From positions 1 through 40,997 of the forward strand of contig NW_022204962.1 of the NCBI RefSeq assembly GCF_008831285.2: a stretch of 40,997 bases of DNA, in the 5' to 3' direction. This DNA comes from Nymphaea colorata (lineage: Eukaryota > Streptophyta > Magnoliopsida > Nymphaeales > Nymphaeaceae). Numbering within the stretch: the stretch's first letter is position 1; the number at the start of each line of letters is the position of its first letter. Under the pieces are notes generated by a model that saw nothing but the letters and a program-made list of their open reading frames with translations, was not told where the DNA came from and ran no database searches. Below are positions 1 through 9,400 of this stretch, one piece after another. The position numbers and the translations under genes are program-made.

Positions 1-45
1 CCCAACCCCAACCCCAACCCCAACCCCAACCCCAACCCCAACCCC
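1..45. repeat. left telomere, C4A2 repeats
   Basis: The window opens with uninterrupted CCCCAA repeats read on the + strand, so the G-rich strand is GGGGTT at the 3' end of the complementary strand. Unique sequence begins at about position 46. The repeat unit is the one known from oligohymenophorean ciliates such as Tetrahymena and Glaucoma, not the C4A4 of spirotrichs. It marks a true chromosome end because the opposite end carries the complementary repeat in the mirror orientation. Confidence 0.98.
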
Positions 46-122
46 TGTAATTTTATTCTCAAATATCTAAACTACAATCAGCCAATATCTTCTTGATCTG
101 CTTATGTCTTTGGGATGGTTTG

Positions 123-743
123 ATGGGATGGAATAAAATGACAGTATTATCTTCTCTGACTTATATTAAAATTATTGGAAATGGATGTGAATTTAGTGCA
201 TCACGGCTACAATGTGTAACGAAGGAAAATGTACCCCTCCAATCGTATCCTTCATTTGACTTAGCCAGAAACAACCTCGTATCTACTGTAGATTTGGTCT
301 GGGAGAAATCGCTGGAGAATGAGAAGGAATACTTGAGCCATCAGATCCAGCAAAAAAAAGAATTAGAACACTTGGATGTTAACGAAAACTACACCAAGGC
401 AATCGAGCAGAGGATGGAAGAAGAGGCAAGGCTCAATAAGAGCAGCTTTAGAGTCATGCCAGTCCATCCCATATAAACAAAACCGCAGCGTCCGAACTTT
501 AATTCACAACTCAGGGATTCCCTTGCTGAGGAGTTGACTAACTTTAGATAAAAAGTGAAAGGACAGACCACGTCTTTGCATTCTCAAAGCCCTGACCCAA
601 GATATAATACCCAAAATTTGAGAAACCAAGTAATTGTAGCAAATGATCAAACTCGAAAGCCTATCCAAAATAGCAATAACGTATCCTCTACCATCTTCGG
701 TTATAACATCAATTACTAAACATTAAGAGATAGAGTTATATGA
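123..743 (+). CDS. hypothetical glutamate/lysine-rich coiled-coil protein, ~206 aa
   Basis: With UAA/UAG read as Glu, one open frame runs from the left subtelomere to a UGA at 741-743. The middle is strongly charged and helical (QKKELEHLDVNE, AIEQRMEEEARLNK), as expected of a short coiled coil. The C-terminal third is polar and Asn/Gln-rich. The start is uncertain. ATG 123 is used here, but ATG 138 is in frame, and ATG 104 could be joined by a short intron. The gene lies less than 80 bases from the telomere, so promoter and 5' UTR must be very short. I do not recognise a family; a cytoskeletal or ciliary role would be a guess. Confidence 0.6.
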
Positions 744-877
744 GCAAGCTTCTAAGCGACCGTTGGAGCCCTATTTGAGCAAATCAGTTGACAAAAAAGT
801 GCCAAAGCATAGCACCTTCACCATAAACACTCCAGTGCCTGTCTATTATGATTGATTATACTATAATATAAAAATCA

Positions 878-3042
878 TCATATCACCTACACCCACCCCT
901 CAGAGCCTCTTTCCGATTTGGGATCTTAAAGGTCACTTAAGACCACTAGTCCTGACAGCATATCCCGAAGCAGCCTTCCTAATAATTGGGAACTTTCCTA
1001 AAGGCATGGGTTACAGTTGATTTCGATCAGCCAAAGGTTGTAGTTTTAATCAAGAAGGAAATCATAACCTAACAGCTGGAAAGTTTTAACTGTATTTCCA
1101 GATGTGAGCCTTTCCTTTACGCTAGAAACGCTTTACAACACAATCTTTTTCATGACTGAAAGCACGCCATCAAAAGTGAGAGAGCATTTACTATCTTTTT
1201 GCTGAAAATATTCAACAGTTTATTCAATGGAGAGTTGGTTGCCTTCACAAAATTGACCATATTATTTCGCTTATTTTTGAACTGCGTTGTTAGTTAGATG
1301 GATAAACTTGTTATTTATATAAGCTTTTTTTCTTTCTTCGGGCTTATCTTTTCTTCAGCTGATTTCTCTTCTGGAGAATTTTAAGTTTCTACTGTTCTTT
1401 TTATTAATTTGCAAAATTATACTTCACACTGGCCAAACGCGCATATCCATGCTTGAAGATATATGCTTTTAATGTCTTCTTACCATTTATTTTGAGAACA
1501 TTTACAAACACCCACACTCTCATATCAAACTTATACCCATCGATGAGTAAAGGCCTCTCAATGTAATCCTGAATAATATAGCTCTTGGAGCCATGTTGTC
1601 ATTATACATTTTAACACTGATTTCGAATGATGTCTCACTTAGCAGCTTGCCTAGCTGTTTTAATGTTGAAAAAAGATGAATTCCCCGACCTCTATTGAGT
1701 GATGTGGGTTTCAAAATCCACATGTCTATGAATTTTAGTTACTCTCAAGCTTGTCTTCAGTTTATTCATACTAGTTGACACTATTATCTACTTCAGCTTG
1801 TGCTTTTTAGAATAGGCGATTTATTTGCTTATTCGTAAAATTAATTTCCATAAAATATTTTTGATATTGATGGCTCTGCTCTTCGGCCGTCTCGTCTATT
1901 TCTTCAGATAATACTTGATAAACTCAAGCAAATTCTATTCTACAACTGTTTGTTATTGCTTGAAGTCAATTATGAAGGACTTGGGTATGTAACTGCCAAC
2001 TGACTAAGGAAAATATTTTTTCATATTCTTATAAAGTCGCTCCTTGTTTGTCAGTTATGAATGCCTTCGAGATAGTTGTAGACTGTGCTGTATGAGTCAT
2101 ACTTTCCCTTTCCTATTTACGGCAGATGGTCATCGTAAAGGCTTTTTGAGCTTCTAAATCCAACTTATTTTTGATTGCTTGATTGCAGCCAGCATACGTG
2201 AGCCACTTCTCTAACTTGAGTTTCAACGAAGTTAAAATTAGTCAAAAATGTCTATTTTAAGATTGCATGGTTGTTGCCTTTGGTGAAATAGACCATTTTT
2301 CTCTTTTCCTTTGGCTTCCTCTTCCTATCCTTGACGTCTAACTTGACCTCTATGAGATCTGACTCCTTGCTCACATAGAGAGCGTCGATTTGGTTGATGC
2401 CAAACTAACTTTATCAACTATTTACGAGAGATGATTTCAATTTGTGCTATGATACTCTCTTCTGAGGAAATCTTATCTTCGCCTCTTCTGCCCCTTCTTG
2501 GACGCTAAGCTTGTGGGGAGGCGTTTCCTTGTTGATGAGCCCATATTTTTCATTGATTTTAGAGATATAAGCCAGTTTAGATGTATTGCGTTGAGGCATA
2601 AGTTGTTCGTCTTGGAAGGAGGGTGTACGGACTATGACGATGTCCTTAGATATGGCTTTTTATGTCGATTATTCGATGAGTAATGCGGTTCCTGGCTATA
2701 TATCCTCGGCTTATTGCTGGCACTCATTTATAAATTTATGAATAAGATTATAATCTAGATCCCATCTAAAATCAGCTATACGAAGTGAAAGTTAGAAGTT
2801 GGCCAGAGTTTCGCCTGGTATTTGCTAATGGTGCTTCGTATTGTTGTTGTTGGGATTGATCAGATACGAATGCCAAGATTCGATAGAATCGAGAGCATCT
2901 TTCAAGACATTTACAATCCTAAAACGAAAAACCCTTGGAAGCATCTGACATCACCAAAAAGTTTCAAATGGAAACTCTACAATTTTTTGCAGTATATCCT
3001 TTTAGCCAGAGTCTATGAGGTTTGAAGCTTTTATTCCGACAT
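878..3042 (-). CDS. tubulin tyrosine ligase-like (TTLL) amino-acid ligase
   Basis: This is an ATP-grasp ligase of the TTLL family, which adds Glu or Gly chains to tubulin in cilia and cortical microtubules. Read on the minus strand, the motifs come in family order: VYFTKGNN, YLEGIHN, SYIPKSFIIDF, NMWILKPTSLNRGRGI (ATP-binding lysine), DYIERPLLIDGYKFDMRVW, FIHLTNNAVQK, LLGYDFLLDEN and NCNPCLEESS. The last two use UAA and UAG where Glu is expected. Short introns that restore frame lie at 1582-1607 (26 nt), 1726-1742 (17 nt), 2405-2425 (21 nt) and 2934-2954 (21 nt). Another junction near 1350-1395, a likely 41-nt intron near 1840-1900 and a one-base slip near 2070 are less certain. ATG 3042 is the best upstream start (MSEEK), but the first exon's frame is not fully resolved. 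Glycylase versus glutamylase class is not decided; the RVW motif leans to the TTLL3/8/10 side. Confidence 0.88.
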
Positions 3043-3072
3043 GAATATAATCAAATTGATAGCAGTCTAGAA

Positions 3073-3854
3073 ATGGACACATTTGGTTAAGCCAACTATA
3101 ACGCCTTCAATTACAACAGCGAAGGCTAGTATCAAGCCAAGACCACCGACCTTTACGGTCGCGCCAGGACTAATTTCATCAGAAAGGTCTATCTGGTGCT
3201 AACGAGTACCGATATCTTAACGTAGTGCAAATATCAGTTACCGTCCTCTTCACCGCCCTTTCGATGGCTAGTCCAGCTTTCTTCGCATACCAACTCGCAA
3301 ACATCTGGCTCTTCTACGTTTCCATCGCCACCGTCATCATCATCGAGATCTACATGTTTGCTGCAACGGCGGAAGGACATCCCCCAGCAACTACATTTGC
3401 GTAGGACTCTTCACGCTGGCTGAGTCATACGTCGTAAGCTTATCTGCTCGATCACTGGACAAACTTCAGGAAACTCAGTGGTGATGCTTGCCGCCATCTA
3501 CACTCTAGGTACGATTTGTATAAAGTAGTGATCGTAGTGGCATGCTCTCTGTACGCAAGCTACACAGAGACCGATTTCACCACAAGCTACGGAATTGTAA
3601 TTGTGATTTCCGTCGCAATGCTGGTGCTTTTCATCGTTACTCTCTTCACCAGTTCGCCCTTCATCCACAACCTCTACTGCTGCCTGGGAGTCATCCTCTT
3701 CGGCATTTACCTGATAATCGACACGCAGATGATAATGGGCGGCAGGACGGTGGAACTGGCGGTTGATGAGTACTTTTTGGCGGCGATGCTACTCTACATC
3801 GACATTATCCAGATCTTCCTCTACCTGCTGGAGCTGCTCAGCAACAAAGATTGA
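3073..3854 (+). CDS. TMBIM / Bax inhibitor-1 family membrane protein (lifeguard/GRINA type)
   Basis: This is a seven-TM protein of the TMBIM family, a calcium-leak and stress-response group of ER/Golgi membranes. It starts ATG 3073 (MDTFG). A short polar N-terminus is followed by RKVYLVLTMQ and then closely spaced hydrophobic helices, including GLFTLAESYVV, IVVACSLYAS and YTETDF. The signature C-terminal half reads FGIYLIIDTQMIMGG and ends DIIQIFLYLLELL. Introns are seen at 3206-3225 (20 nt) and 3509-3525 (17 nt). Two one-base losses, near 3356-3359 and 3439-3443, must be allowed to keep the conserved frame. The start lies only about 30 bases from the divergent TTLL start. The family call is firm; substrate and cell role are inferred from homologues. 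Confidence 0.9.
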
Positions 3855-3889
3855 TCACTATAATTTCATCCATTCATATATTCATCAAC

Positions 3890-4339
3890 ATGCTCCTTCG
3901 CTTTCAAAAGGTACTCGCCCTGGCTGCACGCGCACCCACTACCGCCAACGTCCGCTTCTTCTCCAAAGAGGCCCCAAGAAGGATGCCAAGAAAGACGACA
4001 AGGCAGCTCCTGCAGCTCCAGTCGTCGAAGAGCCTTCCCTCGATGTCCTCGCCCTCAAGTGGCTCACCCCCAACCACGAATCGCTTTCGCCTTCAGAACT
4101 GAAGTACACCCATCCCCACAAAGACTGTACCGCGAGGGCTTCGACGACCTCTCCGCCACCGATAAAGAAATACTTGACGATTTCGCCGAAAAACTACTAG
4201 AAACCCCCACTGCAATCTTCTACGACGCTTTCCTGAAGAAGGGAGCACTGGGACCACTGAGCTTTACTACGCCGCAGTCGATCCCCTTACGGAGCAGGAG
4301 ATCCCGGCCTGCGTGAAGGGCATACGCAAAGAGCTCTGA
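3890..4339 (+). CDS. probable mitochondrial protein of unknown function, ~150 aa
   Basis: The N-terminus (MLLRFQKVLALAARAP, then VRFFS) is an amphipathic Arg-rich presequence typical of mitochondrial matrix targeting, with a plausible cleavage near FFSKEA. It is followed by a Lys/Ala/Pro linker (KKDAKKDDKAAPAAP) and a soluble helical domain with LALKWLTPNHESLSPSELKY, YREGFDDLSATDKEILDDF and the end IPACVKGIRKEL. Three one-base losses, near 3971-3976, 4117-4123 and 4251-4257, must be bridged; each falls in a run of C or A. I do not recognise the domain. A lineage-specific respiratory-chain or ATP-synthase subunit is possible but not shown by the sequence. It follows the TMBIM gene after only about 35 bases. 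Confidence 0.65.
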
Positions 4340-4457
4340 TATAGCTGTCACCATACTCATCTTATCGGAATCGGATAGTATACATCTCAATTAAAATTAT
4401 TGCCGGTATGGCCTATAAATTTAACTCAGTTGCTTTGCCGATAAAATTAAATAAGCA

Positions 4458-4673
4458 ATGAGCCAAAACGAAAAAATTTAGTTCGCCAGCGCCGCGCCCG
4501 AAGAGGAGGAGATTGCTGCCGCCCTCCCCGTGAGGAGAAGCAAGAGAAGAAACTGCATGGTGATCCCTGGCACCTCGGATCCCATGGCTGCCAAACTGTT
4601 TTCAGAGGCACTCATGAAGGAAGTCTTCGGCAAGATTGAAGCAGACCCCGAGAACCCTGAGAACGAAACTTGA
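4458..4673 (+). CDS. small hypothetical protein, 71 aa
   Basis: An uninterrupted frame runs from ATG 4458 to UGA 4671-4673 (71 aa) with one in-frame UAG as Glu. It has an acidic Ala/Glu stretch (APEEEEIAAALP), then a basic patch (RRSKRRN), then MVIPGTSDPMAAKLF and a hydrophilic acidic tail. There is no signal peptide or membrane segment. The spacer upstream (4340-4457) is AT-rich, as expected of a promoter, and the downstream neighbour converges on it. The composition and clean frame favour a real gene. The function is unknown; a small nucleic-acid-binding or regulatory peptide would be speculation. Confidence 0.55.
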
Positions 4674-4732
4674 TTATTTGACTAGTTTTATGCCTTCAAT
4701 CTTCATAATAGTGGTTGCTAAAATGGTATAAA

Positions 4733-6039
4733 TCAGATTTTGGGGAGGTGCTTAAAGTAGGCCTTGCGATGCTGGTTGTGGGCGGTCAGGCGGGCGATGA
4801 GCACGTTCAGCATGTTATTGACCTGGTGGATCTTTATCTTCAGGTTTAGCAGAGAGTCCTTGAAGAAGTTAAACTGGTAAGCGGAGTCTTGCGAGTTTAT
4901 CTCCCTATAGCGAGCCTTGCACTCCTTGTACTCCTATTTGAACTTTTCGTCCTTTTTTTTTCAGCCAGATGCGAGATTTCTCTCATCTGTCCTCTCCTAA
5001 ACTTACGGATGATGAATTAAGAGGAAAGTTCCTCAATACGTTCAACCATGTTAAGCTTTTCCATCAGCTGGTAGCTGTTGCTCTCGTTGTTGCTCATCTC
5101 AAACTTCTTAAGCAGGGTTAGGTCACAAAGGCATTCAAGCCCACTCCTGAGAGCAGGACAAGTAGGATGATAGCTCTTGGAAATCCTTCGCTTACGCGAT
5201 AATCGCCGAAGCCTATCGTTGGTAGCGTTACAATAACAATTTCGAAGCAGTCAATGAAGGGGATTCCTTCCTCAGCCAAGAACAGCCCATGTGAGAAGAA
5301 AAGAACAACTACAACATAGATGAAGAGCACGTCGAAGATACCCATTGAGTTGAGGATGACCTTCCAAGCAAACTAAAACGTTACTTCAGGTTAATTCCGT
5401 AGAGATAGATGATGCGAGCTGCTCGGGAGAATAGTAAAGCGTCGATCTTATGTAGTAAGCCAGTGGGAAGAATACTCTTCCCAGAAGCGCCAAGTGCAGG
5501 AGCAGTTCCTTGCCATTCCACCACACGTTGGGAGCAGCCAGAATGACCAAGCACTTCACCAAGCTCCTCAGGATGATGGAGTTGTGGTTGGTCCTGCGGC
5601 TTCTGTTATTTTCGAGGTGAAAATGGGTGGAGAAGGCGGTGCAGACGATGAGGAGGAAGGTGATGGCGGTGTGGAAGATGTCCAGACTCTGCAGAAGGTC
5701 CTCTTCTTCAACGTAATGGGTGGAGTAGATGGAAAGGGCGATCGAAAAGATGGAAGCGTATGAGATGATCTTCTCCAGCAGGAGGAACTTGGTAGTGGCG
5801 ATGCTCATCTGGAGGGGGTCCAGCATGGTCATCTCAGTCTCCACTTTCTCTTCCTGGCGTTGGTAATTTTTGGGTTCTGGCTCGACCAGTTCGAAAATGT
5901 TCTTGTTAATCTGTAGTTCCCGCTTGAATTTGATGGGGACGATGAAGGGATCGTCTCTGATCTAAAACCTGACGGTGTTGGGTGTGTTATTGGCAATTTT
6001 AATGGTCTACTTGGGATGAGGCTGTTCCTCCTCCTTCAT
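4733..6039 (-). CDS. SK-like (small-conductance, Ca-activated type) potassium channel
   Basis: The start is at 6039 (MKEEEQPHPKE). A cytosolic N-terminus leads to five hydrophobic segments between about 5850 and 5240, an S4-S5-like stretch (YYIRS, AARIIYLYG, then FAWKVILNS), and a pore loop TLPTIGFGDY, the K+ selectivity filter, followed by S6 (RAIILLVLLSGVG). The S4-like region has few positive charges, as in SK channels rather than voltage-gated Kv. The C-terminus is charged and helical (LLKKFEMSNNES, QINSQD-type heptads, HQVNNMLNVLIARL), in the place where SK channels bind calmodulin. One-base losses near 5425, 5385, 5115 and in the T9 run at 4953-4961 must be bridged. Such channels control membrane potential and ciliary behaviour in ciliates; that role is inferred. 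Confidence 0.85.
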
Positions 6040-6100
6040 TGCCTTATTTTATTTATAGCTTTGTTATATGACTTTAATTAATTTAAATATTATAAATAAA

Positions 6101-6190
6101 CGGGGAAAGCAAGGCGAGAAAACTCGCCTCCTAAGCGCAGCCCCGGCAAAGATGAGGTGTTCGCTGCCACGATGCCGGGGACACTGATCG
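6101..6190. ncRNA. GC-rich structured block, candidate small RNA or regulatory hairpins
   Basis: In an otherwise AT-rich spacer, about 85 bases are GC-rich and carry two perfect stems: GGCGAG (6113-6118) with CTCGCC (6123-6128) around an AAAA loop, and CCCCGGCA (6141-6148) with TGCCGGGG (6173-6180) around a 24-base loop. Strand is not determined. There is no tRNA-like T-loop, and I could not match it to U1, U2, U4, U5, U6 or SRP RNA. It could also be a 5' UTR or promoter element of the divergent K+-channel and CHD genes. Confidence 0.35.
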
Positions 6191-6246
6191 AAATTTATAA
6201 TTTTGGATGCAGTTTTAACTTTTGAGATTTTGTTTATAATCATCAA

Positions 6247-6331
6247 GCAGGCGGCTCTCCAGAGAGCAAATGGGAAGGGGAAAGGGAGAGAGAGCCGAGG
6301 AGTGAGTGCACGAATTGCCTGTTTTTTTTTT
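6247..6331 (+). ncRNA. candidate Pol III small RNA with T10 terminator
   Basis: This block can fold with an outer stem CAGGC (6248-6252) / GCCTG (6317-6321) directly stacked on GGCTCTC (6253-6259) / GAGAGCC (6290-6296). The outer stem is followed at once by ten T residues (6322-6331), as a Pol III terminator would be. The interior is purine-rich (GGGAAGGGGAAAGGGAGAG). No A/B box or known RNA family is recognised, so this is a fold-based suggestion only. Confidence 0.35.
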
Positions 6332-6491
6332 GGGGGCGGGAAATTACTTGCGGAGATGAAAGTGACTGCCTAATGGAATGAAGGTGAGTGGGAGCGAAAG
6401 AAATTGAAGTGGCGGGAAAGGAATGGTGAATAGTAATTTGGAGGGCTTAAATTTGATTATATTTGAAATAATATTAGAGGCGTCAAAAAGA

Positions 6492-9400
6492 ATGTCGGAG
6501 AGCTAGTATTCACTCGATCAGGACGTGTCCGAAGACGACTACGATGCAGATGAGATCGCCAGGCCTAAACTCAGGCCCTCAAACCGCAACAAGTAAGCTC
6601 CTTTTTAGCGAAATCATCTGTTGAAGACCCATGCCTGGCGGCCAACTGTGTCCAAATCCATCTTGTTCACAGTTTTCCTGCCGGCAAGGACTCCTCAGCA
6701 TATGAATTCGCGTTCTATTCACTCCCCCCTCCTCATTTAGGAACTACAATCCCAGCTATAGTGAGGCCAAGCCGACCCAGGAGAAGAGACTAACTCGAGG
6801 AAAAAACAATAAATTGCCAGAGGAAATCATCTCCATGCATTTGGGCGAAGAAGAAAGAGCCGGAATGGAGTAGGGCGACTACGGAAATGACAACCCAGAT
6901 GAGGAGGGCGGTAGGTAGGACGATGACGAGTTTAGCATTTTCAATATAGAAATCGCGCAAATTCTATGGAGAAGAAAAAGAGAAAATACTGATGAAGACG
7001 AATACCTCGTCAAATACAGAGGAAGAAGCTATCTTCACACTGCATGGCTAACCGAGACCGAAATCAACAATCTCGGAAAGAATATGAAGAACAAAATCAA
7101 CCGCTTCAATAAGGCCCACAATGAACGCCTACTAGAAGGCAACTATGATGAGGAGGCCATAGAAGAAGGAAAGTTCTTCGATACCTCATATCTCGAAGTT
7201 GATAGGATCATCAATGCAACTGAAATGTTCCCAGTCATCCATCAAAAAAAAGTAAGCTCTAATCTATTCAGGCCAACTAAATCAAAGGAAAGTGGAGTGA
7301 AAGCTTAATGGTCGTCTGTTCCAAACTTCTCAACTTCACCAAGTCCAATATTCACTATGGTGTACTCTTCAGCGAACCTGTCGATCCACAAAGGGATAAC
7401 TGTCCTGACTACTTCAAAGTCATCTCCAATCCGATGGATCTCGGGACTGTCATGAACAAGGTCTACTTGGACTTATACAAGTCCTATGATGATTTTTGGA
7501 AGGACATTGGTTTGGTTCTCAAAAATTGCTTCGAATACAACAAGTAATAAACCTCAGACTTGCACTTGCTTGGGCTTACCTTGAGGGAATGCGCATTGTT
7601 TCTCTATGATCAATGGTACCACTTAAGTGAGCAGAGATACAACCAGCTGAAGATTGAAATGGCGCATTTATATGAATAGAAAGTTGAATAACCCAAAATA
7701 GAAGAAAAAATGGAGGACTAAAACCAGCCAAAAGTTGAAGAAAATGGCCAGCATGCCAATAAAATGGAAGCATAGGATGCAACCAAGAAAGAAAACTAAG
7801 AATATGGCAAGCTAATACCTAAACAATAGGTTGAAAGCCCTCATTCCAATAATGACGATGCTGAGACTAACAAAAAACCTGAAGAAGAAGAATACTAAAA
7901 CGAAAAATCGAACTAAGATGACGTTATTGAGTCGGAAAAGGAGGCAGTGGATAACAGTTCAAGCAAAAAAGCAGAAGATTAGGCTTAAGATATGTAAGAT
8001 TAAAAGGACTACTTGGACATGTAAGAATTTTACAAGAAAAACATCTTCCTAACTGACAAGAAGGCCGAAAATATACAACCAAATAGGAGCTCTAACAGCT
8101 TAACCCAGGCAAATTCAATTTTCTTTGGCTAGATGACAAGGGAGACTGCGAAAGATTTTAGGAGCACTCTTACGACCACATCGACCTTTCCGATATGAGG
8201 AGCCTCGACCTCAATGTGGAGGTCAATCATCTGTACATGGTCAAGTGGAAGAATCTAAGCTATAGCTAGGCCACCTGGTAGCTAGAAAATGTGATCAGCT
8301 GCCCTGAGAAAATTCACTAATTTAAAAATAATAATAAGGCTTTAGGAAAAGACGCAAGGACTACCATGGATTCTCAAAGATAGAAACATAGGATACTCGT
8401 GGAGATCGAAAACAATCCCAAGAAGAAATCGAAATTCTCTAACGCTCAGATAGCAGAAATAAAAAATAGGCTTTACTATTACGATGTTGGCCAGAAGAAA
8501 TAGCCATACCAATATAAGCTTGACGCCCCACATATCTATAAGAACTACAAGATTCTAAGGTCTTATCAGACTGAAAGCTTGAACTGGCTTATCAAGTCAT
8601 GGTATGAAAAGCGAAACACCATCCTTGCTGATGAGATGGGTTTGGGAAAGACTATCCAATCAATAGCCTTCCTCTACCATCTCTACACTTTCGAGAACGT
8701 AAAGGGACCCTTCTTGGTCATTGCTCCCCTATCAACTCTGGAACATTGGAAGAGAACGGTGGAAGAATGGACAAACATGAACTGCATACTTTACTATGAC
8801 CAGAATGGACAACCTGGGCGCAGAAGCATCCAGTACTATGAGTGGTACCACCTCAACATCACCATGAGAGGCACAACAGTACCTTCAGAACTCAACAAGT
8901 TCCAAGTTCTCATCACAAGTTATGAAGTCTTCTTGCTTGATTATAACGATGTCATCGTCAACATCCCTTTCCAGTTTATCATCGTCGACTAAGCTCACAG
9001 GCTTAAGAACAAAAATGCAAAGATTTTGTCAGCTTTGAAGAGACTGGCATGCAAAAGAGTCTTACTATTGACCGGAACTCCGATTCAAAACAACACGGGA
9101 TAGCTTTGGAGTTTGCTAAACTATATCCATCCTTAGAAGTTGGCTCACATGAAGAATTCAGAAGGAACTTCGGAGACTTATCCTCAAATGAACAAGTGGA
9201 AAGGCTAAACCGCATCCTAAAGCCATACATGCTCAGAAGAATGAAGGAAGATGTTGAGCAATCCATCCCACCACTCCAATAAACAATCATCGATGTCTAA
9301 ATGACCAACATTCAAAAGACAATTTACAAAGCTCTATATGAGAAAAAAAAGAAATGCTTATAAAAGGTCTGGCTACTAACGGCGCTTGCAATACAACCTC

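Larger units (their letters stand above)
6040..6491. other. intergenic spacer, divergent promoter region
   Basis: This 450-base spacer separates the divergent K+-channel and CHD genes and is the second-longest gene-free stretch of the window. The left part is AT-rich (TAAATATTATAAATAAA). The centre holds the two GC-rich foldable blocks described separately. To the right is a T10-G5 step and then an A/G-rich segment before the CHD start at 6492. I see no convincing protein-coding frame in it. Confidence 0.6.

Noticed and set aside
3356-4257. Euplotes-style programmed +1 frameshifting
   Set aside because: The shifts here need a base added (net loss of one), do not follow a stop codon or AAA-stop motif, and cluster at homopolymers; sequence error is simpler.
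6247-6331. tRNA gene in the hairpin block before the T10 run
   Set aside because: No TΨC-like GTTC.A loop, no anticodon arm of correct spacing and stems that do not match a cloverleaf.
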